Origin: an uncultured Flavobacteriaceae bacterium
GTDB lineage: Bacteria > Bacteroidota > Bacteroidia > Flavobacteriales > Flavobacteriaceae
DNA length: 64,000 bases
Direction: 5' to 3'
Assembly: GCA_947488435.1 (NCBI GenBank)
Contig: CANKZG010000001.1
Span: 620,001 to 684,000 of the forward strand
Shown: piece after piece, positions 34,349-44,950 of the stretch
How the letters are laid out: every line of letters starts with the position of its first letter
Numbering within the stretch: the stretch's first letter is position 1
Translations under genes and position numbers: made by a program
The notes under the pieces: generated by a model
Databases searched by the model: none
Told to the model about the DNA's origin: nothing
What the model saw: only the letters and a program-made list of their open reading frames with translations

Positions 34349-35020
34349 TTATTTTTTACCTGCCACTACAACTACTAACTCTCCCTTTGGCGGGTTAGCT
34401 TTGTAATGTTCCAAAACTTCGGTTAAAGTTCCCCTTACATTTTCCTCATACATTTTTGTCAACTCCCGCGCCACAGAAATTTTCCGATCCGCGCCAAAAT
34501 AAGTTGCAAAGTGCGTCAAGGTTTTAAGCAGTTTATGAGGAGATTCATAAAAAATCATGGTTCTATTTTCTTCTGCAAGCAACTTTAAACGGGTTTGTCT
34601 TCCCTTTTTTACTGGCAAAAATCCTTCAAACACAAAACGATCGTTTGGAAGCCCGCTATTTACCAAAGCGGGAACAAAGGCGGTAGCTCCAGGCAAACAT
34701 TCTACCGTTATTCCGGCAGTTACACATGCTCTTGTCAACAAAAAACCTGGGTCGGATATTGCAGGAGTTCCGGCATCTGAAATCAGCGCTATCTCGGTTC
34801 CTGCTTGTAAACGTTTTATCAGCACATCTATCACCTTATGCTCGTTGTGCATATGATGACTCTGCATGGGGGTTTGTATCTCAAAATGTTTTAGAAGTTT
34901 TCCGCTGGTTCGCGTATCCTCAGCTAAAATTAAATCTACCTCCTTCAGAATAGTGATCGCTCTAAACGTAATATCTCCCAAATTCCCAATAGGTGTTGGA
35001 ACTATAAAAAGTTTTCCCAT
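34349..35020 (-). CDS. rsmI: 16S rRNA (cytidine-1402-2'-O)-methyltransferase
   Basis: 223 residues of tetrapyrrole-methylase fold. PTPIGNLGDITFRA, AEDTRTSGKLL, SDAGTPAISDPG and VECLPGATAFVPAL follow in the RsmI order. It methylates the ribose of C1402 in the decoding centre. The protein ends with the methylase domain and lacks the short C-terminal extension of the E. coli enzyme. Preceded 9 bp upstream by the DoxX gene. Confidence 0.95.
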   Translation of the reverse strand: MGKLFIVPTPIGNLGDITFRAITILKEVDLILAEDTRTSGKLLKHFEIQTPMQSHHMHNEHKVIDVLIKRLQAGTEIALISDAGTPAISDPGFLLTRACVTAGITVECLPGATAFVPALVNSGLPNDRFVFEGFLPVKKGRQTRLKLLAEENRTMIFYESPHKLLKTLTHFATYFGADRKISVARELTKMYEENVRGTLTEVLEHYKANPPKGELVVVVAGKK

Positions 35021-35029
35021 TGCATTAAT

Positions 35030-35386
35030 TTAAGCTCGGGCTTCTTTACTCAAGAAATAGGATACTAGAACAAAAATTACGGCCATTCCCGACATTTCAT
35101 ACCCAGCACCATCGGTCATATAATGGGCAAAAAAGGCGAGAAGCGTGTTAAAAAAGAACCCCGCATACGCCCATTCTTTTAGCCATTTCGAGAAATTACC
35201 CCAAATAGCGATCAAGCCTAATATTTTAGCAACTGCCAAAGGATATATAATATAGGTAGGATAATTAAAATGTTCGAAGAAACCGGCAATTGCGGTATGA
35301 TTGAAGAAATAATTGTATACCGAAAAGCACATGACTGCCGTCAATAATCCGGTAGTAACCCAGTAAAGTATTTTTTTGATATCCAT
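35030..35386 (-). CDS. DoxX-like membrane protein
   Basis: 118 residues with four membrane segments (about 6-24, 44-62, 70-87, 94-112). AVAKILGLIAIWGNFSKWLKEWAYAGF is the DoxX/DUF4260-like core. Function in this family is unclear (respiratory or redox roles are suggested for some members). Co-directional with and 9 bp upstream of rsmI. Confidence 0.75.
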   Translation of the reverse strand: MDIKKILYWVTTGLLTAVMCFSVYNYFFNHTAIAGFFEHFNYPTYIIYPLAVAKILGLIAIWGNFSKWLKEWAYAGFFFNTLLAFFAHYMTDGAGYEMSGMAVIFVLVSYFLSKEARA

Positions 35387-35461
35387 AGATATAGTTGGTT
35401 ATGTTGTACCAAATAAAGGTACTAAAAAATAAAGGCTAGTATTTTTGGATAAACCAAAAAA

Positions 35462-35486
35462 AATCCTTCATACCGAAGGATTTTTA
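35462..35486 (-). terminator. Intrinsic terminator of the 35504-36187 gene
   Basis: ATCCTTC and GAAGGAT form a hairpin with a 4-5 nt loop, preceded on the plus strand by eight A, which on the minus strand is a T-run after the stem. It begins 18 bp past the stop codon. Confidence 0.7.
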
Positions 35487-35503
35487 ATACGTGTTTTTAT
35501 AAG

Positions 35504-36187
35504 TTAAGAAAACTTGCGTTCGATCAGTGCCATAAATCGTGTTTCATACTCCTCTTTTCCTTGCCATTGATCGTAATCTGGTTTTACCATATTGGTAATA
35601 AAAGCAACACTTCTTTCATGAGAATCAATCGTATTTAGCTGTGAAATTACGCGGTTAAAATCTTCTGCACTATCATTAAAAAGATGTTTTACAAAGGCCA
35701 AACGATCATTTAAGTCAACCTTTATGTCCTTTTGAAGCTTATCATTTAACGACTGCGGTTTGGTAGGACTATTTTCATTCTCATTTGCGGGCATAAACAA
35801 CTCCTTATCATTTTTCATAAGATCAGGTTGTGCCATGAAGTCCTCGAAAACTTGATTTAATTTTGGGTCTTGCGGCATTTCCGAAATCATATCCTTTATG
35901 GTGTCCATTCCCGGAGTAATAATATCTTCGGTATGAGGGTTTGTTTCGGGAACAGAAGTATTAGCGTTCATTACTGCATTTGCCATTTTTTCAAATTTTG
36001 TAGCAATTACGTTTTTTGAAACATCAACTTCTACATCCTTTAACTTCTCATCTATAAACTTTAGAACAGCTAATTTTTCGTATAAATCCTTAGCTTTTTC
36101 GTATAACTCTGAAATTTCATCAGACTCTCTAGAGGTAATAATATCTGTAGATAAACGAATCAATTCCTCTCTTAACTTTCTTTTCAT
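35504..36187 (-). CDS. Conserved cytosolic protein, function unknown
   Basis: 227 residues, charged, no signal or membrane segment. An N-terminal helical part (ISELYEKAKDLYEKLAVLKF, likely coiled coil) is joined by a Pro/Asn-rich linker (about 75-140) to a C-terminal helical module, DLNDRLAFVKHLFNDSAEDF to YETRFMALIERKFS. That module recurs in Bacteroidota proteins of unknown role. Divergent from tdk. Confidence 0.6.
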   Translation of the reverse strand: MKRKLREELIRLSTDIITSRESDEISELYEKAKDLYEKLAVLKFIDEKLKDVEVDVSKNVIATKFEKMANAVMNANTSVPETNPHTEDIITPGMDTIKDMISEMPQDPKLNQVFEDFMAQPDLMKNDKELFMPANENENSPTKPQSLNDKLQKDIKVDLNDRLAFVKHLFNDSAEDFNRVISQLNTIDSHERSVAFITNMVKPDYDQWQGKEEYETRFMALIERKFS

Positions 36188-36360
36188 TGTCTTTAATCCT
36201 TGAATTATTGATTGCGGAGTGCTTTATACAAATGCGCCCCATTTCTGATTGATACTCTAATATAGCTTTTTGAAACGGTAAGTACCTTAGTTTTTTATAC
36301 TTTTATGCTTTACTTAACTATAACAACGAAAAACACCTTATTTTCGTCTAAAATTACAAA

Positions 36361-37005
36361 ATGTTTCTCGAAAATACCGTTAACCATAAAGAACAATTCG
36401 GCTGGATAGAAGTTATCTGTGGATCGATGTTCTCGGGCAAAACAGAGGAGCTTATACGTAGATTGAAACGTGCAAAATTTGCACAACAAAAGGTAGAGAT
36501 TTTTAAGCCTCAAGTTGATACCCGCTATCAAGAGGAAATGGTAGTCTCCCACGATGCCAATGAGATACGATCTACCCCTGTTCCAGCTGCAGCAAATATT
36601 CGTCTTTTAGCAGACGATTGCCAGGTTGTTGGTATTGATGAAGCTCAGTTTTTTGATGACGAAATCGTTACAGTTTGTAATGATTTGGCAAATAAAGGTA
36701 TTCGCGTGGTCGTAGCTGGTTTAGATATGGATTTTAAAGGAAATCCTTTTGGACCGATGCCAGCGCTAATGGCAACCGCAGAATATGTTACAAAAGTACA
36801 CGCTATCTGTACTACAACTGGAAATCTAGCACATTATAGTTTTAGAAAATCCGATGACGATCAACTCGTATTATTAGGAGAGGTGGAAGAATATGAACCC
36901 CTGAGCAGAGCGGCTTACTACAAGGCAATGCTAAAGGAAAAAGTAGGGCAAATGGATGTAGATGTAGAAGAGCTTTCGCAGCAAAAAAAGAATACGAATG
37001 CCTAA
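36361..37005 (+). CDS. tdk: Thymidine kinase (type II)
   Basis: 214 residues. The P-loop is [10 protein letters not shown] (21-30) and the Walker B/lid region [10 protein letters not shown]; the thymidine-binding YSFRKSDD segment follows. It phosphorylates thymidine to dTMP for salvage. Of the four zinc-ligand Cys of many type II enzymes only that in HAICTTTGN remains. Its end overlaps the alr start by 8 bp, so the two are translationally linked. Confidence 0.95.
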   Translation: MFLENTVNHKEQFGWIEVICGSMFSGKTEELIRRLKRAKFAQQKVEIFKPQVDTRYQEEMVVSHDANEIRSTPVPAAANIRLLADDCQVVGIDEAQFFDDEIVTVCNDLANKGIRVVVAGLDMDFKGNPFGPMPALMATAEYVTKVHAICTTTGNLAHYSFRKSDDDQLVLLGEVEEYEPLSRAAYYKAMLKEKVGQMDVDVEELSQQKKNTNA

Positions 37006-38107
37006 CACTCCAGCGACCGTTTTAGAAATAAATTTAGACGCTCTTACCCATAATTATACGTATCTAAAATCTAGACTAAAACCCAACACAAAGTTCTTAG
37101 GCGTTGTAAAAGCTTTCGCTTATGGAAGTGAGACCGTAACTGTAGCCAGGAAATTGGAAACACTTGGTGTTGATTATTTTGCCGTAGCCTATACCCAGGA
37201 GGGGGTTGTTTTAAGAGAAGCTGGTATTGCTACTCCCATTTTGGTATTGCACCCGCAGCCTTCAAATTTTGATACTTTAATTGAACACAGGCTAGAACCA
37301 AGCCTTTATGCCCCAAGAATTCTAAAGCTCTTTATTACAGCAGTGATCAAAGCCAAAAAAGAAAATTACCCTGTACATATTAAGTTTAATACGGGTTTAA
37401 ATCGACTAGGGTTTTGGGAAAATGATGTCGCTTATATCATAAAAAAACTCCAGGAACAACCCTTGCTAAAAGTTGTATCGGTTTTCTCGCATTTAGCTGC
37501 CTCGGACGATTTGGCGGAAGTGGAATTTACGGAAATACAAATTGCTAATTTTGAGAAAATTGTTAAAACTATCTCAGACAAATTAGGTTTCGTTCCATTA
37601 CGACATTTATTAAATACTTCGGGAATTCTGAATTATAGCGAAGCGCAATACGATATGGTTCGAAGTGGCATTGGTCTTTACGGTTATGCCAATGATACTG
37701 CAATAGATGCAGCACTTAAACCAGTAGCAACGCTTAAAACTGTAATTTCTCAGATGCACCAAATAGAACCTGGGGAGTCGGTTGGATACAATAGAGGCTA
37801 TCGTTCTGATGGATATAAGATTACGGCTACTCTTCCTCTAGGTCATGCAGATGGTATTTCCAGACACTATGGAAACGGAAAAGCCAGTGTACTAGTTCAG
37901 GGTAAAAAAGCACCCATTATTGGTAATGTTTGTATGGATATGATGATGATTGATGTTACTGGAATAGCATGTAAAGAAGGAGATGAGGTTATTGTTTTCG
38001 GTGAAAATCTAACTGCCGAAGATTTTGCTAAAAATGCCAATACCATCTCATATGAATTACTCACGGCAATTTCGCAACGTGTAAAACGCATTACAACAGG
38101 TAGTTAG
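36998..38107 (+). CDS. alr: Alanine racemase
   Basis: 369 residues. PLP binds Lys38 in [10 protein letters not shown]; the opposing catalytic Tyr is in [10 protein letters not shown] (about residue 264). [10 protein letters not shown] and [11 protein letters not shown] are also conserved. It makes D-alanine for peptidoglycan. The motif has Phe where most enzymes have Asp or Asn (KADAYGHG), seen in some Bacteroidota. Overlaps tdk by 8 bp. Confidence 0.95.
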   Translation: MPNTPATVLEINLDALTHNYTYLKSRLKPNTKFLGVVKAFAYGSETVTVARKLETLGVDYFAVAYTQEGVVLREAGIATPILVLHPQPSNFDTLIEHRLEPSLYAPRILKLFITAVIKAKKENYPVHIKFNTGLNRLGFWENDVAYIIKKLQEQPLLKVVSVFSHLAASDDLAEVEFTEIQIANFEKIVKTISDKLGFVPLRHLLNTSGILNYSEAQYDMVRSGIGLYGYANDTAIDAALKPVATLKTVISQMHQIEPGESVGYNRGYRSDGYKITATLPLGHADGISRHYGNGKASVLVQGKKAPIIGNVCMDMMMIDVTGIACKEGDEVIVFGENLTAEDFAKNANTISYELLTAISQRVKRITTGS

Positions 38108-38190
38108 TCTTTTTATTAACGTTTTATTGGGAATTCTTTTTTTTGTTATCTTGCGAAAAGTAATTCACTAACTATTTAAAACACTGAAAC

Positions 38191-38592
38191 ATGTTAAAAG
38201 AATTTAAGAATTTTATTATGACAGGCAATGTCATAGATTTTGCTGTTGCCGTTATCATGGCTGGCGCTATGGGATTAGTAATCAATGGCTTTGTGGCAGA
38301 TATCATTATGCCTATTGTGGGTCAATTTGCAGGAGGTATTGATTTTGCTGATTTAAAATACGTTCTTACCGAGGCTTCTGGAACAGAAGGAGAAGCTGGT
38401 TATGTTGCTGAGAATGCAATTCGCTGGGGTAAATGGGTAAACAGTATTGTAAACTTAATTATTGTTGGTTTTGTAATGTTCTTAATTGTAAAAGCTTACA
38501 ATAAAACCAAGACACCTCCAGCACCTCCAGCACCTTCAGGTCCTTCACAGGAAGAATTGCTTGCAGAGATTAGAGATTTGTTAAAGAAATAA
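38191..38592 (+). CDS. mscL: Large-conductance mechanosensitive channel
   Basis: 133 residues. The N-terminal helix and TM1 start MLKEFKNFIMTGNVIDFAVA with AGAMGLVINGFVADIIMP; TM2 is VNLIIVGFVMFLIVKAYN. A Pro-rich linker (TPPAPPAP) precedes the C-terminal helical bundle EELLAEIRDLL. It opens under membrane tension to release solutes during osmotic downshock. Confidence 0.95.
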   Translation: MLKEFKNFIMTGNVIDFAVAVIMAGAMGLVINGFVADIIMPIVGQFAGGIDFADLKYVLTEASGTEGEAGYVAENAIRWGKWVNSIVNLIIVGFVMFLIVKAYNKTKTPPAPPAPSGPSQEELLAEIRDLLKK

Positions 38593-38647
38593 CCCCATGA
38601 CTTCGGGATGCTCTATTTCATATAGAGATTACCGCTATTGAATTGGC

Positions 38648-38674
38648 AAACCCCACCAAAAAGTGGGGTTTTTT
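38648..38674 (+). terminator. Intrinsic terminator after mscL
   Basis: CCCCAC and GTGGGG with a short A-rich loop, flanked by AAA before and a run of T after. About 58 bp past the mscL stop. Confidence 0.8.
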
Positions 38675-38745
38675 GATGATGTATTTTTAAACAATTGTTA
38701 TTTTTATAACTTTTTGTTATAAAAAATTTATTTCTTCCAAATCAC

Positions 38746-38776
38746 TTGTACCGTTTATGTGCTTAGTCTAAATTTG
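38746..38776 (+). promoter_or_regulatory. Promoter of asd
   Basis: TTG at 38746-38748 and TAAATTTG at 38769-38776 with 20 bp between them, an exact match to the Bacteroidota TTG-N19/20-TAnnTTTG promoter. The predicted start lies some 15 bp before the asd ATG. Confidence 0.7.
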
Positions 38777-38797
38777 CCATTGAAAATAAGATTTAAA

Positions 38798-39787
38798 ATG
38801 AAAGTAGCAGTTGTAGGAGCCACCGGAATGGTTGGCGGTGTAATGTTAAAAGTTTTAGAAGAACGTAATTTTCCGATTACAGAACTACTTCTGGTAGCTT
38901 CTGAACGTTCTATAGGAAAAAAATTATCCTTTAAAGGTGTTGATTACACCTTAATTGGTATGGAGGATGCCGTTGCCGCAAAACCAGATTTGGCCATCTT
39001 CTCAGCCGGTGGGAATACCTCTTTAGAATGGGCTCCAAAGTTCGCTGCCGCTGGAACCACAGTGGTGGACAATTCCTCAGCATGGCGTATGGACCCCAGT
39101 AAAAAATTAGTTGTCCCCGAGATTAATGCCACAACCCTATCCGCGACGGACAAAATAATTGCCAATCCCAATTGTTCTACCATACAAATGGTTATGGTTC
39201 TAGCTCCACTGCATGCAAAATATCGCATGAAACGTGTAGTAGTATCTACCTATCAATCTGTTTCCGGCACCGGAGTTAAAGCGGTTCGCCAGTTGGAAAA
39301 TGAAATGGCGGGAGTAGAAGGAGAAATGGCGTACCCCTATCCTATAAACAGAAATGCATTACCGCATTGCGATATCTTTATGGATAACGGGTATACTAAA
39401 GAAGAAATGAAACTGGCTAAAGAACCGCTAAAAATTTTAGGAGACACCTCCTTCTCAATTACAGCTACAGCAGTACGTATTCCTACAGCTGGAGGTCACT
39501 CCGAGGCAGTAAACATTGAATTTGAAAATGATTTCAACCTACAGGAGGTTCGTCAAATACTAAATGAGACTCCAGGGGTTGTAGTTCAGGATAATCCCGA
39601 TACCAATACCTATCCAATGCCGGTATATGCGCATGATAAAGATGAGGTTTTTGTGGGAAGAATTCGAAGAGACGAGAGCCAGTCGAACACCTTAAACCTA
39701 TGGATTGTATCTGATAATCTTCGTAAAGGTGCAGCTACCAATGCGGTTCAAATCGGGGAGTATTTAGTTGAAAATGCCCTCGTTTAA
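38798..39787 (+). CDS. asd: Aspartate-semialdehyde dehydrogenase
   Basis: 329 residues from the ATG at 38798, right after a strong promoter; a GTG start 13 codons upstream would overlap the promoter and is rejected. The NADP-binding turn is GATGMVGGVML, and the catalytic Cys126 is in ANPNCSTIQM. VSTYQSVSGTG and VRIPTAGGHSEAVN are the substrate-binding segments. It makes aspartate semialdehyde for lysine/DAP, threonine and methionine synthesis. Confidence 0.95.
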   Translation: MKVAVVGATGMVGGVMLKVLEERNFPITELLLVASERSIGKKLSFKGVDYTLIGMEDAVAAKPDLAIFSAGGNTSLEWAPKFAAAGTTVVDNSSAWRMDPSKKLVVPEINATTLSATDKIIANPNCSTIQMVMVLAPLHAKYRMKRVVVSTYQSVSGTGVKAVRQLENEMAGVEGEMAYPYPINRNALPHCDIFMDNGYTKEEMKLAKEPLKILGDTSFSITATAVRIPTAGGHSEAVNIEFENDFNLQEVRQILNETPGVVVQDNPDTNTYPMPVYAHDKDEVFVGRIRRDESQSNTLNLWIVSDNLRKGAATNAVQIGEYLVENALV

Positions 39788-39820
39788 CCCGCTTCGATCC
39801 ACATTTCCTTAAATAGTGTT

Positions 39821-39856
39821 AAAACCTTTAGAACAAATCATGGCTAAAGGTTTTTT
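39821..39856 (+). terminator. Intrinsic terminator after asd
   Basis: AAAACCTTTAG and CTAAAGGTTTTTTT pair around a 12-nt loop; the second arm runs into seven T. Confidence 0.75.
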
Positions 39857-39891
39857 TATGGTACTTTTAGCTAGACTAATTGTATGTAAAG

Positions 39892-42048
39892 ATGAAAAAA
39901 ATCACAACCGTTTTACTATCGGCCATCCTTTTGGGCGCCTGTGAAACTACACCTAAAAAAGAGCAGATCGCCGTGAATTACCCAGTAACTAAAAAAGTAG
40001 ACACTGTAGATAACTACTTTGGTACAGAAGTTCAAGATCCTTATCGATGGTTAGAAGATGATAGGAGTGCAGAAACTGAAGCTTGGGTAAAGACGCAAAA
40101 TGAAACCACTTTTGGTTATCTAGAACAGATCCCTTTTCGTTCGGCAATTAAAAACCGTTTGGAAAAGTTATGGAATTACGAAAAAGTAAGTTCTCCTTTT
40201 AAAGAAGGAAATCACACTTACTTTTATAAGAATGATGGGTTGCAAAATCAATCCGTTGTGTATCGCAAAAAGGGCGATGAAGAAGCTGAGGTTTTTTTAG
40301 ATCCCAATTCCTTTTCGGAAGATGGCACAACATCTTTAGCCGGACTTAGCTTTTCTAAAGATGGTTCGCTAGCCGCATACTCCATTTCTGAGGGAGGAAG
40401 CGATTGGCGCAAAATAATTATCCTGAATACCGCGGATAAAACCGTTGTGGAAGATACTCTTGTGGATGTGAAGTTCAGTGGTATCTCCTGGAAAGGAAAT
40501 GACGGTTTTTTCTATTCAAGTTATGATAAACCTAAAGGAAGTGAATTATCAGCAAAAACAGATCAGCACAAATTGTACTATCATAAACTAGGGACTCCTC
40601 AGAAAAGTGATGCTATAATTTTTGGGGGAACTCCAGCCGAAAAACACCGGTATGTGGGTGGAGGTGTTACCGAAGATGATCGCTATTTAATTATCTCAGC
40701 CTCTGTAGCGACTAATGGTAATAAACTATTTATTAAAGATCTTACCCAACCCAAAGGTAAATTAATTACCATTTTAGATCATACGGATACGAACAGTTAT
40801 ATTATAGAAAATGTAGGTTCTAAACTCTATATTGTTACCGATATGGATGCCTCAAATCAAAAAATTGTTACAGTAGATGCTTCAAATCCTACTCCTGACA
40901 ATTGGGTTGATTTTATTCCAGAAACAGAACATGTGCTTTCTCCAAATACCGGAGGTGGATATTTCTTTGCAGAATATATGGTGGATGCAATCTCTAAAGT
41001 AATGCAGTACGATTACGATGGAAAACTTATTCGAGAAATTGAACTTCCTGGCGTGGGAAGTGCTGGTGGTTTTGGTGGAAAAAAAGAAGATGTCGAATTT
41101 TACTATTCTTTCACCAATTACAATACCCCCAGATCCTCCTATAAATACAATGTAAATACCGGTGAATCTGTAACCTACTGGAGCCCAGAAATTGACTTTA
41201 ATCCTGAAGATTATATCTCTAATCAAGTATTCTATACTTCTAAAGATGGCACTAAGGTCCCTATGATTATTACACACAAAAAAGGGGTAGAAATGAATGG
41301 AGAAAACCCAACTATATTATACGGTTATGGAGGGTTTAATATATCGCTTACTCCATCCTTTAGTGTAGTAAATGCAGTGTGGATGGAACAAGGAGGTATT
41401 TATGCGGTTCCTAACCTAAGAGGTGGTGGAGAATATGGTAAAAAATGGCACGATGCGGGGACTAAATTACAGAAGCAAAATGTTTTTGATGATTTTATTG
41501 CCGCTGCAGAATACCTTATCGAAAACAACTATACCTCATCTGATTATTTAGCCATTCGTGGTGGTTCTAATGGGGGTTTACTCGTAGGTGCTACCATGAC
41601 GCAACGTCCAGATCTTATGAAAGTAGCGCTTCCGGCAGTTGGTGTTATGGACATGCTCCGTTATCATACGTTTACCGCGGGTGCAGGTTGGGCTTATGAT
41701 TATGGAACTTCTGAAGAGAGTAAGGAAATGTTTGAATATATTAAAGGGTATTCCCCAGTACACAATGTGAATGCCGGAACTGCTTACCCTGCCACTCTGG
41801 TTACTACCGGAGATCATGATGATCGTGTAGTTCCTGCACATAGCTTTAAGTTTGCGGCAGAATTACAGGAAAAACAACAAGGCGAAAACCCAGCACTGAT
41901 CCGTATCGAAACCAATGCAGGTCATGGTGCAGGGACTCCAATTAGTAAAACTATAGAACAATATGCAGATATTTTTGGGTTTACGTTGTATAATATGGGC
42001 TTTGAAGATCTTCCAAACAAGGCAGTACTTAAGGAGTTCAAAGATTAA
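39892..42048 (+). CDS. Prolyl oligopeptidase family (S9A) lipoprotein
   Basis: 718 residues from the ATG at 39892 ([17 protein letters not shown]), which gives a lipoprotein signal with Cys17. An N-terminal seven-bladed propeller ([22 protein letters not shown] at its start) precedes the catalytic domain. Ser is in [10 protein letters not shown], Asp in [10 protein letters not shown] and His in NAGHGAGTP. It cleaves short peptides after proline; the lipid anchor and signal place it in the periplasm or at the surface, where it probably processes peptides for uptake. Flanked by terminators, thus monocistronic. Confidence 0.95.
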   Translation: MKKITTVLLSAILLGACETTPKKEQIAVNYPVTKKVDTVDNYFGTEVQDPYRWLEDDRSAETEAWVKTQNETTFGYLEQIPFRSAIKNRLEKLWNYEKVSSPFKEGNHTYFYKNDGLQNQSVVYRKKGDEEAEVFLDPNSFSEDGTTSLAGLSFSKDGSLAAYSISEGGSDWRKIIILNTADKTVVEDTLVDVKFSGISWKGNDGFFYSSYDKPKGSELSAKTDQHKLYYHKLGTPQKSDAIIFGGTPAEKHRYVGGGVTEDDRYLIISASVATNGNKLFIKDLTQPKGKLITILDHTDTNSYIIENVGSKLYIVTDMDASNQKIVTVDASNPTPDNWVDFIPETEHVLSPNTGGGYFFAEYMVDAISKVMQYDYDGKLIREIELPGVGSAGGFGGKKEDVEFYYSFTNYNTPRSSYKYNVNTGESVTYWSPEIDFNPEDYISNQVFYTSKDGTKVPMIITHKKGVEMNGENPTILYGYGGFNISLTPSFSVVNAVWMEQGGIYAVPNLRGGGEYGKKWHDAGTKLQKQNVFDDFIAAAEYLIENNYTSSDYLAIRGGSNGGLLVGATMTQRPDLMKVALPAVGVMDMLRYHTFTAGAGWAYDYGTSEESKEMFEYIKGYSPVHNVNAGTAYPATLVTTGDHDDRVVPAHSFKFAAELQEKQQGENPALIRIETNAGHGAGTPISKTIEQYADIFGFTLYNMGFEDLPNKAVLKEFKD

Positions 42049-42062
42049 AAAATAATTATTTC

Positions 42063-42098
42063 AAAAAATCCGTTTCTGAAAAGGAAGCGGATTTTTTG
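42063..42098 (+). terminator. Intrinsic terminator after the prolyl oligopeptidase gene
   Basis: AATCCGTTTC and GGAAGCGGATT pair (one G-T) around a short loop and are followed by six T; AAAAAA precedes the stem. Confidence 0.75.
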
Positions 42099-42133
42099 TT
42101 TTCATCAATCAAAAATCGCTCAAATACCGTTTA

Positions 42134-43114
42134 ATGCTACTTGTAAAAAACGTCTCCTTTAACTATCACCAAAAAACAATATTAAAGGATATTAGTTTTA
42201 CCGCAGATCATGGCGAACACCTTTCCGTAATAGGAGAAAGTGGGAGTGGCAAGAGTACCCTTCTCAAAATTATTTATGGTCTATTAGCAGTCGAAAAAGG
42301 TTCGGTTTATTGGAACGGAAATCGTTTGTTGGGCCCTAATTATCAATTGGTGCCAGGGGAGCGATTTATAAAATATCTCTCCCAAGATTTTGATCTGATG
42401 CCCTATCTAACGGTTTCGGAAAACGTGAGTCAATATTTATCCGTTTTTGATCCTGAAGCTTTGCAAAAAAGAACTTTAGAGTTGCTCTCTATGATTGAGA
42501 TGCTTGATTTTGCAGATACAAAAGTGCAAATGCTTAGTGGCGGTCAACAACAGCGTGTGGCCTTGGCTCGCGTATTAGCACAGGAACCTGAACTCTTGCT
42601 TTTAGATGAGCCTTTCAGTCATATCGATAATTTTAGAAAAACAGGTTTGCGCAGGAATCTCTTTACTTATTTAAAAAGAAAAAAAATTGCATGTATTGTA
42701 GCAAGTCATGACACCAATGATGTTTTGCCTTATGCTGATAAAATAATTGTACTTAAAGATCATCAAATACTTGCTCAAGGCAGTCCAGAAAACCTATACC
42801 GTCACCCAAAATATCGCTATGTAGCTTCCCTTTTTGGAGAAGTAAATGAACTCCCTATCCCTATCTTAAAATCATACGCTGCCATTGAGAAAACCATTTT
42901 AGTATATCCCCATGAATTTCAAATTTCCGAAAAATCCGGATTAAAAGTTGTCGTTAAAAAAACCTATTTCAAAGGAGCTATGTATCGGGTTGAAGCAGAA
43001 TTAAACGCAGATCATATCATTTTTTTTGATTCTAAAATTCCCCTTAAAAAAGGAAGCGTTGTTTACGTAAATGTTTCTATTGATACCATTAACCTTCGGC
43101 TTTCAGAAAACTAA
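42134..43114 (+). CDS. ABC transporter ATP-binding protein with TOBE-like tail
   Basis: 326 residues. Walker A GESGSGKST (34-42), signature LSGGQQQRVALAR, Walker B LLLLDEP, H-loop ASHDTND. After about residue 235 a C-terminal beta-rich domain (LKVVVKKTYFKGAMYRVEAEL) looks like the TOBE/OB domain of PotA/FbpC-type importers. No permease or binding protein is adjacent, so its transport partner must be encoded elsewhere. Confidence 0.85.
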   Translation: MLLVKNVSFNYHQKTILKDISFTADHGEHLSVIGESGSGKSTLLKIIYGLLAVEKGSVYWNGNRLLGPNYQLVPGERFIKYLSQDFDLMPYLTVSENVSQYLSVFDPEALQKRTLELLSMIEMLDFADTKVQMLSGGQQQRVALARVLAQEPELLLLDEPFSHIDNFRKTGLRRNLFTYLKRKKIACIVASHDTNDVLPYADKIIVLKDHQILAQGSPENLYRHPKYRYVASLFGEVNELPIPILKSYAAIEKTILVYPHEFQISEKSGLKVVVKKTYFKGAMYRVEAELNADHIIFFDSKIPLKKGSVVYVNVSIDTINLRLSEN

Positions 43115-43131
43115 TAACGTGTCTTTTTCGT

Positions 43132-43139
43132 TAACTTTG
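43132..43139 (+). promoter_or_regulatory. -7 element upstream of arfB
   Basis: TAACTTTG matches TAnnTTTG, 24 bp before the GTG start. No TTG -33 box at the standard distance. Confidence 0.45.
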
Positions 43140-43162
43140 TTCGAAATTTAGTAGTACTACCG

Positions 43163-43567
43163 GTGAATCAGGATGTAATATTTAGAGAATTACTATTTAA
43201 AGCGGTGCGCAGCAGTGGTGCTGGAGGGCAGCATGTGAATAAGGTTGCCACCAGAGTTGAATTGTCTTTCGATATTTTAAACTCCGAAGGGCTGTCTGAC
43301 ACAGAAAAAGAACGTCTTGTAGAAAAGCTAGAAAACCGACTGACCAAAGATCACATTCTTTTATTGCAAGGAGATACCACTCGGAGTCAACATAGAAATA
43401 AGGAAATTGTAATCACTCGATTTTTTAAATTACTAACCGATAGTCTTAAGGTTTCTAAAAAGAGAAAACCGACAAAACCTTCAAAAAGTGCAATTGAGAA
43501 ACGGTTGCAAAACAAACAAAAAAACGCGTCAAAAAAGGAGTCTAGGAAAAAGCCAAATTTAGATTAA
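43163..43567 (+). CDS. arfB: Peptide chain release factor-like ribosome rescue protein
   Basis: 134 residues from a GTG at 43163; no in-frame ATG is nearby. The GGQ loop is at 21-23 (SSGAGGQHVNKVATRVEL), and the basic tail (KKRKPTKPSKSAIEKRLQNKQKN) enters the empty mRNA channel of stalled ribosomes in ArfB/YaeJ. It hydrolyses peptidyl-tRNA on ribosomes lacking a stop codon. Length is typical. Confidence 0.9.
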   Translation: MNQDVIFRELLFKAVRSSGAGGQHVNKVATRVELSFDILNSEGLSDTEKERLVEKLENRLTKDHILLLQGDTTRSQHRNKEIVITRFFKLLTDSLKVSKKRKPTKPSKSAIEKRLQNKQKNASKKESRKKPNLD

Positions 43568-43573
43568 TAAGTA

Positions 43574-44902
43574 CTAAGTAAAGAGTACAGAGGCAAAAAA
43601 AACAGCTATAGCTGCCGTTGTTCCCAGAACAAAGGTTCCTACACTAAATAAACGATATGCTGTTTTTACATTCATTCCACTCATTTGCGTAACTACCCAG
43701 AAAAAGCTATCATTGGCATGAGATACCACTGCAGACCCTGCTCCAATAGCCACAACAACCAGTGCCTTTTCAATCCCTGTATCAAACCCTAAAGATGGCA
43801 TCATAGGCGTTAGAATCGATGCTGCCGTAATTAAGGCTACTGTAGAAGAGCCCTGAGCAGATTTAAGTGCAGCCGCTAATAAAAAAGGCAAGAAAATCCC
43901 CATATCATAGGTTGTTAAGGTCTCTCCCAATACTTCAGCAATTCCTGAATTCTGAAGTATCCTTCCAAAAATTCCACCTGCTCCAGTAATCAACAATATC
44001 GAAGCGGCATCTTTAATTGCTTTTCCTACCCAACCTGAAGACGACCACATTTTATACGCTAATTTTTTAGGGAGTAAAAGACATAAAAAAACTCCAATAA
44101 GTAATGCCATTACCGGTTCTCCAAGAAAGCCAATGAGTTCAATAATAGCTCCTCTGTTTTGACCATCAGTATTTACTATAGATTTTAATACAATCAAGGC
44201 TATGGGAACCAAAATGGGAATTGAAGATTTCATTGCACTTGGTGCTTGTCCGTTATCTTTTGGTAGTTCTGCTGTCTTTGTATTAAGCTCTGGGTCTATA
44301 TAGGTTTTTGCAGCATATTTATTTGCAAAAAGTAATGCGCCTGAAAGTGCTATAATACTTATCGGAAAACCAAAAGCAATCACCAATCCCAGATTTGCAC
44401 CTAAAATGCCTGCTGCTGCAATTGGTCCGGGAGTAGGTGGCACCATGGTGTGTGATGCCAACAAGCCAACTCCTAGTGCTGTTGCGGATCCAGCTATGGA
44501 TAATTTCGCTTTCTTGGAGAGCCCTTTATTTAATGGATGTAGTAAAAGAAAACCACTATCTGCAAAAACAGGAATGGACACGATATAACCAATAATACCC
44601 ATGGCCGTTGGAATGCGTTTATGCCCTATTATTTTTAGTACGCTTTCAGCAATAGCCATTGCTCCTCCAGTATTTTCTAAAAAAGCACCTATAATCACTC
44701 CTAAAACTATAATCAACCCAATTTTGCCCAAAGTTGTGCCGAAACCTTCATTTATGGCACTTATTACTTCGGTGTAGGCCATGCCTACAGCTAATCCATA
44801 AGCGATTGCAATAACAAAAAGGGCAATAAATGGGTGTATTTTTAACTTTGTAGTAAAAATAACAATCAGAAGAACGGCTACTACCAATAATAGGATTTCC
44901 AT
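43574..44902 (-). CDS. GntP family gluconate:proton symporter
   Basis: 442 residues with about twelve membrane segments. GFGTTLGKIGLIIVLGVIIG near the N-terminus, VPPTPGPIAAAGILGA and SANDSFFW-like VSHANDSFFWVVTQMSG are GntP signatures. It imports gluconate or a related sugar acid with protons. Convergent with arfB; no gluconate kinase is nearby, so the exact substrate is uncertain. Confidence 0.85.
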   Translation of the reverse strand: MEILLLVVAVLLIVIFTTKLKIHPFIALFVIAIAYGLAVGMAYTEVISAINEGFGTTLGKIGLIIVLGVIIGAFLENTGGAMAIAESVLKIIGHKRIPTAMGIIGYIVSIPVFADSGFLLLHPLNKGLSKKAKLSIAGSATALGVGLLASHTMVPPTPGPIAAAGILGANLGLVIAFGFPISIIALSGALLFANKYAAKTYIDPELNTKTAELPKDNGQAPSAMKSSIPILVPIALIVLKSIVNTDGQNRGAIIELIGFLGEPVMALLIGVFLCLLLPKKLAYKMWSSSGWVGKAIKDAASILLITGAGGIFGRILQNSGIAEVLGETLTTYDMGIFLPFLLAAALKSAQGSSTVALITAASILTPMMPSLGFDTGIEKALVVVAIGAGSAVVSHANDSFFWVVTQMSGMNVKTAYRLFSVGTFVLGTTAAIAVFFASVLFT

Positions 44903-44950
44903 AATGTTATACCTCTTTGTTGCTTATAATGCTGCGGTTAATGCTTTGTG